Below are positions 1 to 36,900 of a stretch of DNA of 64,000 bases, piece by piece. Within the stretch, counting starts at the first letter, position 1, and every line of letters begins with the position of its first letter. A program made the position numbers and the translations under genes. The notes beneath the pieces were generated by a model, which had not been told where the DNA came from, did not search any database, and saw only the letters and a list, made by a program, of their open reading frames with translations. This stretch comes from Paratrimastix pyriformis (Eukaryota; Preaxostyla; Paratrimastigidae), in NCBI GenBank assembly GCA_027972325.1, contig JAPMOS010000015.1:137501-201500 (forward strand), in the 5' to 3' direction.

Positions 1-23876
<23,876 letters not shown>

Positions 23877-24275
23877 GCGTGGGGCAACGAGCCCGGGAAT
23901 GAAAGAAGTCACTCCGCTCGATCGGTCGAGCTAAGGACGAAAAATGCCTTTTCTGTGGCAGATGATCGTACAGACAGTCCGAGGGCCAAGTGAGAGAGCG
24001 GCAGGCTTGGATGTCGTGGAATAGAGACGCCCCCTTAAATCATCCAATGACCGATCAAGATGGGGTGTTAATGGGAGAACGTGGTCCGTGAGGGGCTGTG
24101 ATGTCCCTCGCTTCGATTCTTCCGTCTTGGCGAGCTGTTTGCAGACGGAGTGGAGAGGACCTTTGGGGAAATTGAGATTCTCCCGGCGGTTTCAGTGACG
24201 AGTGTCTCTGGTCTCGGCTCACATTTCTTCTCCCTTTTTTTGGATTTCTCATCTTTCGGTGCGGCAGTCTTTTGA
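23877..24275. other. Intergenic region between NELF-C/D stop and dynein start
   Basis: 399 bp between two tandem minus-strand genes, of more balanced base composition than the surroundings. It must hold the NELF-C/D 3' UTR and the dynein promoter and 5' UTR. I see no convincing TATA-like element and no conserved gene. Apparent reading frames are short and unrelated to known families. Confidence 0.6.
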
Positions 24276-26305
24276 TCAATGAGATTCTGAATTTCTCAAA
24301 ATTGCTTTTATGGCATCCGGCAAAGGTCCCGAAGACTTCTCGTCGGCGAGGACTCGTTCTGTGAAGAGGAGGAATTTGATGAAGCCAAAAAAGTGGAGTG
24401 GAGAAATCCAGACCGCAGAATTGTGCAACAGGGCCCACATCAGAAAAAGAGACAGGCTGGAGGGTCATCCCGCTGCCGTAGGCCGAATAAACGGAGCGTT
24501 TGGGCGGGGCCCCGAGAACCTCTGCTACATCTTGGATGAATTCTTGTGAATACGGGGGGTCGGCCAAGGAGAGGAGCTATCGAAAGAAGTGTTGACGAAA
24601 ATTAGCGGCACAAGATCGACCTTCTCGAGGAAGAACTTCACCAGGGCGATGTCGGCCGAGGCCGCCCAGCCTGCCGTAAAGGAGAGGACCGGCACCACGC
24701 AACCCCGTTCGGCGAGACCCACCAGGGCCTCCAGGAGGAGATGCTTGGACGCAGTCTGCGTATGGGGATGGGGGGAGGTGCGGCGGGTGACGCCGGGGCA
24801 ACGTGACCGCACGCGCACAGACCGTGGCTGCGTGGGAGTGGGTCAGGGCCTGCGCGATCACGCCCAGGATCGAGTCGTGTTGCATCGGATGCAACGAGGC
24901 GATCTGTTTGCCGGAGCGGGTGCGGGCGGGGGTGAAGCTCCGCAGTCAGCGCAGGGTGGCACCCCCCGGCCAGGGGGGGAGGAGACCGACCTCGACAAGG
25001 AGCCTGAGGAGGCCCGTGATATCAGGCATCAGCTCGATCGAGCCCCCCATGGCCCGGGCAAGCAACGGGGCCGCCCAATGCACCAGACACTGGGCCGCCG
25101 CGGGCACCCTGGAAGGGCAGGGGGGGGGGGGGGGGGGGGGGGGCGGAACACCGTCAGCACCAGACAGCCAAAAACTGCCTCCGGGCAGTCTCCACCGACG
25201 GGGCTGGCAGATCCTGGGGGGATGCAGACCTGAGATCCTCGGCCACGGCCACCAGGGCCCCCAGAACCTGCAGGCCGCTGCTGTGCTGCTGGGCGAAGTG
25301 ATGCACCCGCTCCAGGGCCTGCAGGGTGGGGCCCAGCCGGCTCCGGTCCACCTGCAGATCCGAGGGGGGGGGGGGGGGGGACAACGGTGAACTTTGATTT
25401 TAGGGTGTTGTTGGGGACCATCGCCCAGCGACCCCTCATCACCTCACTCCTTCCCGGGGCGGGGCGGACCCTCATGGTGGGGTGACCAGCTGGGTGCGCC
25501 CCAGGCGCGCCTCGCCCCCCACGGCGCCCTCGGGGCCACCAGGCTCGCTGCTGCTGGCAGGGCCGGCCAGGGTGGCTGGGGGCGCTGCGGTGGTGGATGT
25601 CTCCTCGATGTCGATGTAGCCCCCGCCTCCTGGCAAACCCCCCCCCACGACAGGAAGGAGACCCCGTGATGACGCCAGATGTGGGGGGGAACTCAATGTC
25701 GATGTGCCCCCCCCCCCCCCCCCACCACCACCACCACCACCACTAACACCACCACCACCACCACCTCCTCCTCCTCCTCCTCTCCGCTTCCTGGCGATCC
25801 ACGCCCGATGCCACGCAAGGCAAGGGGAGGTGAGGGGAGGGAACGGAGAGAAGGGAAGGGCGGAGGGATGCAGACCCGCGGCCCCAGGGGTGGCCGTGCT
25901 GCCCTGGGCGGCCTGGGTGGCCTGGGCCAGGGGCTGCTCCTTGACGGATGCCGCGTATGCGAGCAGGTAGAGCGCCGTCGCCGACTGGGCGGCGGGGATC
26001 GTCTCGCGGCCCGGGGCGAAGAGGGCGTTCACGAGGAGCTCTGGACCAAGCGCGCCCCGCCCCGCCGCGGGGAAAATGGTGACATTTTGGAGTTGGCGCG
26101 GTGGGCATGATGATCTGAGATGCCGGCGTGCGGCAGCTGATGGGACGGGGGTAGAGGCGCGCGGGTGCGTGGGGCGGACCGAAGAAACTCGGGGTGCGGA
26201 TGAGGGCCACCGGGGGCGGGTCGTCGCTTAGGTAGAGATCGTGCAGCTGCCCAGACCCACCCACCCCGGGTGAAAAAGCGGTCAGGGGGGACAAGAGGAA
26301 CGGCG

Positions 26306-26338
<33 letters not shown>

Positions 26339-27606
26339 TGGGCAGGTGGACGGACGGTGCGGGTGTCGGCCGGGTTTGTGGTCCCCTTGATGAACATGGC
26401 CGAGAGGCACGAGGCCACCTCGGGGTGCGAGGCGGCATCCGAGAGCAGCACCGAGAGCCGCCGCACCTGGGCCTGGCTGCAGGGAGCCATCCAGAAGAGA
26501 AGAGAGCGGCGATGAAGGCCGGTTGGTGGGGCTGGCCGGGCAACGCACGGACTGCTGGGCGTGGGCGTGGATCTCGATGGACTGTGAGAGCCGGGTGGCC
26601 ACCTCGCGGCAGGCGGGGACGGTGCCGGCCACCCGGCGCAGAATCAGCTGGGTCAGCAGATAGCCCCAGTCCGTCTTGGAACAGAGGCTCTGTGGACCCC
26701 GCCCGCGGTGGGTGGGGATGTGAGCGCGAAAGGCCCGCAGCGACCAGCAAAGAGCACGGAATCGGAGATGCTGGCGGGGCCGGACCATGATCGACTGGGT
26801 CAGGGCGGCCTCCTCGTCCTCGGGTCCCTTCTTGGCGGATCCGACCCCGGGTGAGGCGCGCCGGGGGGCCTCCTTCCCGGGTTGGATACGCCACAGATGC
26901 ACCAGGGAGGCCGCCAGCACATCCAAGAAGAGCGAGACGTTCCTACGGCGCGAAAACGAGTTGGCCCGACTGAGGTCGTCGGAAGGATGATGGGAGGGCG
27001 GGACCGTGTGACGGCCGTTGGGTAGCTTCGCAACTCTTCAAGCTTTCCCTCTCGGGCGATGGCCTAAACGTTGGATCGGGAAACAGCCACGACGGGGTAA
27101 TCGAGGCAGACCTGGATGGCGTAGTCCGTGATGGGCGAGGGCTTCTCCTCGGCCAACTGGAGGATGACTCCGCGCCACGAAGAGTTGGTGCACATCACCA
27201 GCAGCCACTCGGGCGGTGACTATGCGGATTGAGATGCAGGGGGAAGCGATTCAAACACACAAACCTTTTCTTCAAGATTGAGCTTCTCCGGATCGAAGAC
27301 CGAAAAAATCTTCCCGCGGATATAGGAGGTAATCAGTTCATCGATTATTTGTTGTTTAATTCCCGCGACTCCGAGCCATTTCTGTACAAGGATACACAGA
27401 TCGGGAAAGCCTTGATACGATGCAGCAAATTCGTCAATCACTTTTTGTGGGTCGACTCCGCTCGATATCATCTGGCGGATTTGGTCGAGGCAGTCGACAT
27501 CGAGGAGGGCATCGGGTCTTCGCTCGTTCTGCACTTTTGTTTGCCTTCGGTGTCAATGACCCTCAGGGTTGCGACCACAAATCCTGAACTGGCTGAGCCC
27601 TTCCAT
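24276..27606 (-). CDS. NELFCD: Negative elongation factor subunit C/D (TH1-like)
   Basis: Known role: NELF-C/D is a core NELF subunit that stabilises promoter-proximal pausing of RNA polymerase II in the nucleus. The order of conserved blocks follows animal NELF-C/D throughout: EGLSQF, the helical block LDQIRQMISSGVDPQKVIDE, FDPEKLNLEEK, EWLLVMCTNSSWRGVILQLAE, VASCLSAMFIKG, PPVALIRTPSFF, YLLAYAASVKE, GCVVPVLSFTAGW, LADPPYSQEFIQDVAEVL, and a last exon ending in GPVAQFCERVLADEKS and stop at 24276-24278. Proposed exon 1 is 27576-27606 (10 codons), intron 27534-27575 (42 nt), exon 2 27265-27533, intron 27220-27264 (45 nt), and intron 24577-24620 (44 nt) near the 3' end; all join in phase. Middle exons are separated by longer introns with poly-G/C tracts. 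It lies directly upstream of the dynein gene in the same orientation. I am confident of the family; the exact first exon is inferred. Confidence 0.85.
25709..25785. repeat. Poly-C tract followed by CAC/CTC trinucleotide repeat
   Basis: About 17 C on the + strand, then CAC repeats grading into CTC repeats. It lies in a NELF-C/D intron and is one of few C runs on the + strand within a minus-strand gene. Further G runs lie at about 25118-25143, 25366-25380 and 26309-26336 in neighbouring introns. Confidence 0.85.
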
Positions 27607-27959
27607 CTGATCAAGAGAAAGAAGAAACCTCCATCGAAACAAAAATCAAAACACTTACAACACTAGTCAACACAGGGCACGAACACAGGCGAAAATAACA
27701 AGAAGCATCATCATTCATACGCGCGCCGTGGTGGAGGGCACGCATCAAGGGATAAGAATCAGATATGAAGAGGGATGTGCGGAGAGAAACAGATCTCATC
27801 AAGAACCCAGAAAGAAAGAAATCGTCTCAATAAATGAATCAAAACGAACTCGGCGGAGACCAACAACTGCCGAGGGAGGAGGAATAGGGACTATTGCTAC
27901 ACCTACCACCAGCCAAGAACGCAACGCCCAACAGAAGAAAGGTTCAAGTCCCGGGTTGC
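27607..27959. other. Intergenic region between TmcB-like stop and NELF-C/D start
   Basis: 353 bp, AT-richer than flanking coding sequence, between two tandem minus-strand genes. It should hold the downstream gene's promoter and the upstream gene's 3' UTR. On the minus strand a short AT-rich pyrimidine stretch precedes the proposed NELF-C/D ATG. No conserved gene is seen. Confidence 0.55.
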
Positions 27960-30900
27960 TTAGACGACCCCCCGGCGCACGAGGAACCGGCCCAGGGCCG
28001 TGTCCCGCTTGGTCGTGTGGGCCAACATGGGCCGCGCCCGCAGGACGGCCGTCAGCTCCTCCATAGCCTCGGGCCGGTCCGCCTTCATGGCGGCCAGCGG
28101 GGCCCCGTACTGGCGGCAGAGGCGAGACAATGAGCATTCGGAAAGTCCCGAGAGGGGGAGACAGACGGCGCGAAGCAGGGCGGCATGCTCGGCCAGGTGG
28201 GCCTTGCGGTGGGGGACGTTGTAGAGCTTCATGAAGCGCTCCTCGGTCTCGAAGAGGTGCCGCATGGCGTCCACGGCCCCCTCGTGAGCCTCCATCACCT
28301 CCTGTCCCAAAAAGAGACGGGAAGGGAGACAGGGTTATAGGCCATCCCGGTACAGCCCCCACCTCCCTCCTCCCCTCCCCCTCCCCCACGGCTTCCGGCG
28401 GGGTGTGCGAAGAGGGCGTGGGGGACGGACGGGGAGCGGCTTGAGCTCGGAGATGGCGTCGCGGGAGTTGTTGAGCATCTGGACGGTCGTCTCGCGGAGC
28501 TCGTCCAGCTCGCGGACCCCAGCGACCCCAGTGCCGAGGCCGCCGTCTTGGCCACCTCTGCGGATGGTGCCCCCCCCCCCCCCCCCCCCGGTGCGATGGA
28601 GACAGGAGACCAGGAGAGGTCAGAACCGCCCTCCCCGAGCAGCACCCGCAGGCGGCGCGTGGAGGGGAATGGAGGAATGGAGGGGCGATGGAGGCGGACC
28701 GAATGTCGAATTGGGTAGGAGGGCTCGCATGAGGGCCGTCTTGGTGAGCTCGCCCTTGATCAGGTTGAACCGGAACAGGAACACTAGTCCAGGGGAGGGG
28801 AGGGAGGGGGGGGGAGGGGGAGGGGGAGGGGAGGGGGGGAGGGAGGGGGGAGGGAGACCGGGAGGGGAGCTGCCGAGGGGAGGGCTGCCGAGGGGATGGG
28901 CACAGACCATACGAGACGAAGATGGACAGGAAGCAGAGGCTGAACGAGGCCGCCGACATCTGCAGCTCCGAGTTGATGGCATCCTTGAACGAGCTGCCAA
29001 AAGACGGGGGCGGGGCGGGGCAGGGGCGGGGCCGGGGCCGGGGGCGCAAAATGCAAGAAGCACAATGAGACACCAGGACGGCAGTGCAGCAACGGCCAGG
29101 GCAGGGCAGCATGAGGATGGGGAGGGCGGCAGCGGGGGCAGCGGGGGCAGCGGGGGCAGCGGGGGCAGCGGGGGGGGGGGGGGGGGGGGGGGGAGGCGGA
29201 CTTGTGGAAGCTCATGCAGAGCCGGTCGAAGCCGTCGACCAGGTCGTACTCGAAGGCCGTGTCGACGAACTGGAAGTTGACGTTGTCCGGGCCCAGGGTC
29301 TCGTCGTCCAGCACGCCCAGCCGGCTGATCGCCTGCATGTAGCTGGGACACCAAGGGTGGGGTGGGCGTGTGCAGAGGGCGGAGGAAGGGAGGAATTGCG
29401 GGTGCGGGGGCAACGCGGGGCAACGCGGGGCAACGCGGTGCCATGCAGGCGGGTGGCGGGCGTTTCGATCATCTCGCGGAACCGGGCGGCAGCAGCAGGG
29501 GATGCGGACCCGTTGACGAGGGTGTTGAGGGTGCCGTTGCCCGGCCAGCCGACGATGCGGCCTGGGGTGCACCGGGCCTGGTCGTACAGCCAGCACTCGG
29601 TGATGCTGTACCGCAGCCGGTTCCGCTCGTCCGACTGCCACAAGCTCTGCGGAATGACCAGGGCACCGAAGACACCCCCGTAGCTGCGCCCCCGACACCA
29701 ACACCAACACCAACACCAACCGAACCACCGGATGAGCAGACGTGGAACGAGGAGACCCACTGCAACTCGGGGCAGGGGACACGCATAGACCCTGGGGGGG
29801 GGGGGATGTCGGCGGACTTGATGACGCTGGACAGGGTCGCCAGGTCGCCGAGGGCCTTGAGGGTCTGCGGGCGGAGCATCTCGCGGTCGGTCTTCGTGTG
29901 TGGATAGCGCAGGTCCGCGCCCATCCTGCATCGCCCACAGACACACAGAGAGACGGCACAGAGGCACACGCAGACACCGTGGCACACACAGACAGATCGC
30001 AGAGCAGAGGCAGCACGGGAGAGCCCGACGCACGCACGCGTCGACCACACATGAGAACAAACGGGCCGATGGAGAGGAGCGGGGCCAGAGCAGGTCGGGC
30101 ATGTGGGCAGCAGGGGGGAGAGAGACGCAAGGGGGGAGGGACGCCAGGCGGACAGGTGCCGGATGCGGGCATCGATGGCCGGGTCGCGGATGGTGACGGG
30201 GGCGTACTGGATGGTGCGGTTGTGGATCAGTTGGTAGGCGAAGTTGTTGACGATCCCAACCTGGGCCACCCGGGCCCCTGGTGCGAAGAAAAAGGGTGCG
30301 CGTCAGTGCGAAGAGGAAAGTGGTGGTGAACGGTGGGTCCAGCCATTCATCTTGGTTCGGGCAAGGAGGCGGGGGAGGGCAAGGGGCAGGGGGGGGGGGC
30401 ATGGGGGGGTGCATGGGAGGGGGGCAGGGAGGGGTGCATGGGGCAGGGGAGGGGGGAAGGAAAGGTGGAGGGGGAGGGGTGGAGGGGGGGTGGAGGATGG
30501 TGGCCGGAGGCGGGGAAGTAGGATGTGAGGCCCGCCCCATGGACACCAGTGTGATGGCCACAATGGAAGCACCCCTGCAGTGGAGTGCAGGCACGGAGTG
30601 TGTGTGTGGCCGACCGGGTTGGAGGGTTGTGGGCGGAGGTGGGCGGGGATCGGCACTCCACCGGTGATGACAGCCATGGCAGCGAGGCCACAGTGGGATG
30701 GTGGGGGGTTGGGGCCGGTGGGGGAAGGGAGGCGGCGAGGACGAACTCCAGGTGATGACGTTCATGAAAGCCAGGCGCCTCTCCTTTTCCTTCTCGCGGG
30801 CGGCGGTCTTCTCCTCCTCGGCGCGCCGCTTGGAGACCTCCTCGCTGTCGGCGGCCTCGTTCTCGACCTCGGCCTCGTCGTCATCGGCGGCGGTGGTGGT

Positions 30901-32014
30901 GTTGGCGGCGGTGGTGTTGAGGTCGGCCTGGGTCTCCTCCAGGTTGACGATGGTCGATTGCTGCAGGTTACCGCAGCCGGCAGCCACCAGCTGGTCCAGG
31001 GGGCTCGTGGCCATGAGGGATTTCTGGACGTCGAAGCGGACGGTCGGCTGGCGGGAGACCGACTGCATGGTCAGCAGGCTGCCCGTTGAGGAGAAGGCCG
31101 GGCCTGCCGGCTGCAGGCGCCGGTCGACCAGGCCCACGCCCAGCGGGGAGGAGGTGACCGGGGCCGTGTCCTGCATCAGCAGGGCCGCCAGCTGGCTGTC
31201 GATGCTGCTCGTGGGGCCGCCCTGGCTCGTCGGGACCCCAGGGATGGGCAGCGACTCGCATTGCTGGTCGCTGGGGGGGGGGGGGGGGGGGGGGGGGATG
31301 GTGGTGATGGACCGATGACGACCAACCATGATGGTGGCGATGATGAGGATGAGGAAGATCAGGGACGGGCGACGAATGGTGGTCGTGGTGGAAGAGGAGA
31401 GGGTGGGGAGGGGGGGGGGGGGGGGGGGGATGCAGACTGGTCCACGGCCATGGCGGGGATGAGGGTCGACTCATCAACGAGCGACTCGCCCGGCAGCAGG
31501 GGCACCTCGGTGTCCATGGTGTTGACCGTGGCCAGGACAGGACAGGACGAGGGCATGTGGCAGAGCGGGGTGGGCCCGGACGAGGCCGGTGCGCTGGAGG
31601 TGGGGCACAAGGATCATCGAGGCCGACCGGGTGGCCATGCTGGGCGACCGGCCGGCGCCCCCGACCGTCACGGACACGGGCACGGGCTGCATGCGGGCGG
31701 GCTGCGGGGGCTCGGTGCTGTGGGACAGGGGAGGCGTCCGGCCCGAGGCCACCGAGGCCGTGTCTACAACGGGAACCGGGGAGCATTGAAATCAGGAACC
31801 AGTGGGGATGAGTGATCGGGGATGATTGGATGATGATGATTGGACGGTTGGATGATTGGATGATGATTGGATGATGATTGGATGATGATTGGATGATGAT
31901 TGGATGATGATTGGATGATGATTGGATGGTGATTGGATGGTGATTGGATGGTGATTGGATGATGATTGGATGATGATTGGATGATTGGATGATTGGAAGA
32001 TTGGAAGATTGGAA

Positions 32015-32071
<57 letters not shown>

Positions 32072-33922
32072 GGTGGTGGTGGTGGTGGTGGTGGTGGTGG
32101 TGGTGGGTGGTGGGTGGTGGGTGGTGGGTGGTGGTGGTGGGTGTTGATGATGAAGTCGATCGGGGGCAGGAGACGGACCGCCATCGTCGGCCTCGCGGTG
32201 ATGCTGCAGCCTGAGGAACTCCTTGTGGACCGTGTCCCGGGGAAGGTTGAAGAAGTAGGCAAGCACGGCCTTCCGCTCCTGCCCCCCGACAGCCATCAAA
32301 CATCCCCCGGATCGTGGAACAGTGATCAACACTGGCGCGAGGAAATCTCAGACCCCGCGGCACTCCGCTTAGGTCAGAAGGCAGGGCGAGGGCGATGATG
32401 ATGATGGATGATGATGGATGGCGAACCGGCCACCCCGGCCACCCGCCTTCCAGGGCACAGGGCAGCTCGGGTGGTGGGTCTGTGGGTGGGTGGGTGGGGA
32501 TCTGACGGACCTTGGAGATGCAGCGCAGGGCCAACATGGTGAGGACGGAGGCCCAGGCGCAGAAGAGGAGCGCCTGGGACAAACAGAGGGGCAGATTGGG
32601 TGGGGGCAGGTGAGGGGAAGAAGGGCGATGCATGCGGGGCAGATCACATCATCCAGTCATCAGCATCACCAACATCCAATCATCATCCGATCATCATCCG
32701 ATCATCATCCGATCATCATCCGATCATCATCCGATCATCATCTGATTATTATCATCATCATCCAATCGTACCAGCCATCATCGCCACCCAATCATCACCC
32801 AACCACCCAGTCATCTCCGATCATGATCACCCGATCATTCTCATCATTATCAAATCTCATTATCACCACCTTCATTCAATCGCCATCAACCGATCCTCAT
32901 CGGTCCTGGGGCGTGCATATTCGCACGGACCACGAGGCCCGTCCACAGGGGCGCCATGACCAGGGTGAAGGAGGCCGTGTCCATCGACTCGGCCGAGTAT
33001 GTGCTGATGTTGACCAGGGCCGGGGCCAGCACCATGGGCCCGTTGAGCATCAGGTAGAGCAGATCCGAGAGCAGGTTGTCCTCCCTGGGCGAGACGGGCA
33101 GTGAGACAACAGGAGCCCATCAATGGGGAATCTCCTCGCACCGGCACCAGCATCGTCACCCTCACCACCAGCATCGTCACCACACCATCTACCCTCACCA
33201 CCACTGTCGTGCAGGCAGACGTGATCTGGGTGGCCCCCACCAGGCCGATCTGGCGGGCCTTCCCCGCGTACTCGAGGGTGTAACTCCACTGAGGGGAGCC
33301 CAAACCAGAAGGGACCACACAGTTGGGTGGTGGGAGTGATGGTTGTGGTGACTGGAGGGTTGCGAGTGGTTGTGAGTGTGGTGGTTGGCGTTGTAAGTGG
33401 TGGTTGGTGTTGTGAGTAGGACGGTGGGGGGTGGGGGGGCCGGACCAAGCTGATGGCGTCGAAGGTCATCGTGACGAGGGTCCCGTTGGACGGCACCGGG
33501 TAGACCACATCGTTCTTCCATGTCTGTCCCCCCCCGATCGTCGTCCAACGGAACGGGATGTCGGGGGGACGGGATGTCAGGGGGACGGGATGTCGGGGGG
33601 ACGGGATGTCGGGGGGACGGGATGTCAGGGGACGGGATGTCAGGGGGGAGGGGATCCGCCAGCGGGATGGACACGCCACATCCGCCCCCCTTCCCTCCCT
33701 CCCTCTGGCGATGTGCTGGGGTGGAGCGGCGGCCTGGGATGGGCGGGTGGGCGGGTGGGTCGGGGTGGGGTGCAGACCGTCCACTGGGAGACGAGGCCCT
33801 GCTGGGCTCCGGTGGCGTAGACGGTGTCGGCCAGCCGGGTGCCCAGCTCGAACATCTTGGCCGTCACCGCAGCAGCGCTGGCCTGGGCAGCTGCAGGGTG
33901 GCGTGCCATGAACGGGGATGGG

Positions 33923-33955
<33 letters not shown>

Positions 33956-36900
33956 GGGGGATGGTACCAGGATGGATTTGAGCGCCGAGCGCGGGGAGGG
34001 ACGGAAAGACGATGGAGGAGCCGCATGGGGTGGGGATGAGGGGGAGGTCGCCAGACCGGGGGTTGTCGGCCCGGTGACGACGCCCAGGGGGCTCATGGAC
34101 AGCTCGAGCAGCTTGCGGCTCTCGTAGCTCAGGGCCGCCACGAGGGCCGAGCAGTTGTTGTTGCCCCGGACAACGGACCCCATGGCGTCCGTGCCCACGA
34201 CGGCCCAGTACTGCACCAGCAGGCACATGATCACCAGGCCCAGCACCGCGGCGTGCATGACGAACAGCGACCAGGCCACCACGGGCACGGGCAGGCAGCG
34301 CGCATCGCCGCCCTCGGAGTCCTGCGCCGCCTCCATCGAGCTCTCGGCCGCGGCGCGGCTGGTCTTGTGGCGCCGCACCAGGAAGGAGACCACCGAACTG
34401 CAAAACACACACAGAGACACAGAGGCACACAGGCACACAGAGACAGACACAGGCACACAGAGACAGACACAGGCACACAGAGACAGACACAGGCACAGAG
34501 AGACCGACAGAGACCGACAGAGAGACCGACAGAGACCGACAGAGAGACCGACAGAGAGACCGACAGAGAGACCGACAGAGACAAAAAACACGGACACAAA
34601 CGGGTGCAGGCACAGACACCGACGCAAGCAGCAGTCACCCCAACAAACAGCGGGGAAGTTGAAGTGTGAGGAGCGCAAGGAAACGGTGCCGCACGGGAGG
34701 GGAAACATGTGCATGGGTGCATGGGTGATGAGGGGCATGAGGGAGCATGAGGGGCATGAGGGAGCATGAGGGACATGAGGGATAGGCTTTGACAAGTCAT
34801 ATTTATTAAAGTCTGAAGGTGACTCTACATTATGTAGAGAACGCATCATTCCTGAAATTGGATAATTTAAGCCTCAGCTATAATTTCGGAAATGTAGGAA
34901 GGTATATAGATAAAGGCTCAATGCACCTGACAGTGCAATCTTCTGTGAACCCTCGCTCAGGGGCATGAGGGGCATGAGGGGCATGAGGGGCATGAGGGCA
35001 TGAGGGCATGAGGGCATGAGGGCATGAGGGCATGAGGGCATGGACATGGGCAGGGCATGGACCTGTGGTCGAGGCCGAGGGTGTTGTCGGACGAGATTCG
35101 GCTGCCTCCGAGGCTCTGCGTGCGGACGGATCCGTGGCCCGACTTGATCAGCGAGTGGACGCCCAGCGAGGGGGCCACCAGGGACCCCGCGTGGACGATC
35201 GAGTCGTGCTTGACCGAGCTCACCCGGACGGGGGCGCCGGGCATCCCCGCGCCCGAGTGTACCGACCCCGTCTCCCCATCTGCACAGTGGGGCCATGCAG
35301 ACGATGAGACGATCCGAAAGGGGCGTGGGCAGAGGCGGCGGTGGGTGGTTCGTGGGTGTGCAAAGCAGGGGACTGAGCGAAAGGGCAACCAATGGGGACC
35401 ATCAAAATGGCAAGGGAACGCACAACCGCCGAGCGAACATGATGCAGCAGAGGGAAGGGAAGCGTGTGCCCGACTGACCTCCAGGGCCGCCGCCCCCGCC
35501 GCCCTTCTCCTCCTCGAGCTGGTCGGCCTGGTTGAACAGCGAGTCGGACAGCTCCGTGTCGCCGTACAGATCCTGCAGCAGCGACCCGTAGGCCCGCATC
35601 AGCGGCACCGAGGTGGGGAAGGACTGGAGCAGGGACGAGTAGGCCTCCAGGGCCGTGTTGGCGTGGGCCACGGCCGAGTCGAGCAGCGGGGGCAGCCCAC
35701 GCATGTCGTACCGGGGCCGCATCAGGAAGGCCCACACACGGGCCACCCGGTCTGGGCGCGCAAAAACACAGACACAGACACAGACACGGACACGGACACG
35801 GACACGGACACAGACACCACAGACACACAGACGCAGACGCAGACGCAGACGCAGACACAGACACAGACACCCCAAACCCGTTGCCATGCAATGAGAAGCA
35901 ATGAGAAGGGACGCCGTCACACCCGGATTGGCTTCGCGAGCCCGCGGTTCCCGAGAAGAAAAGTGGGGCGTCACGGCTCGCTTGGTGGAGGGGTGCGGGG
36001 GATCCGGCCGGGATGGGCGGAAGCCAGGGGGGCGGACTCTTGGCCCGCTTGTGGTGGGACTGGGCCTGGTGCAACTGCCGACGCAGGGTCATGGCGCTCA
36101 TGAAGCCCGCCCGCTGGGCCCCGTCACCCACCTGCGTGCCGCCACGCCCACAGCGAGAAGGACTTCAGATCCGACCCAAAGAGGGCAGGCAGGCAGGTGG
36201 GAGGGCAGGCGAGGGGGCAGGCGGGGATGGAAGGGCGGGCCGTTTCGTAGGAGCGCTCGGCCATGTAGATCAGGAAGCGAGTGTCCATCGATGTGCCGGC
36301 CAGGGCGCCCGCACGCCGGTAGGTCACGATGGCCGACGAGGTGTTGTGCTGGAAGCGCTGCACAACCCCCGAGCCCCCGTCATTAGAACAAAGGTGAGCC
36401 AGGATGAAAGGATGCGTTGTGCACAGCCCCCGAGCCCCCAGGCCCCAACACTGCAAGAGCGCAGGCCCCAACACAGCAAGAGCACAGCCCAACACAGTAA
36501 GAGCGCAGGCCAAGGAGATGAAAGGAGGTACGTGTGTGTGGAGCACCTATGGATCAGGCGGGGGGCCGAGTGACGGTCCGCGGACCTGAGTGAACTCGGC
36601 GTAATTCAGCAGCAGCCCGTGGGACTCGGGGAAGCGGGCCAGCCCCTTGACGTAGATGGCCTCGACGAAGTTCATCAGCGGCACGCAGTTGGCCGCCTCC
36701 TTCCTGCAGGTCCGACCCACCGACCCCAACGCCAGCCCCCAACGGCAAGTCGAAATGGGCGGCCAGCCATCCGTGCGGCGGACACACTCCCGGCGAAGGG
36801 CGGGTCCTGTGCTGCCCTGCGTGCTGCCCTGCGTGCTGCCCTGCGTGCTGCCCTGCGTGCTGCCCTGCGTGCTGCCCTGCGTGCTGCCCTGCGTGCTGCC

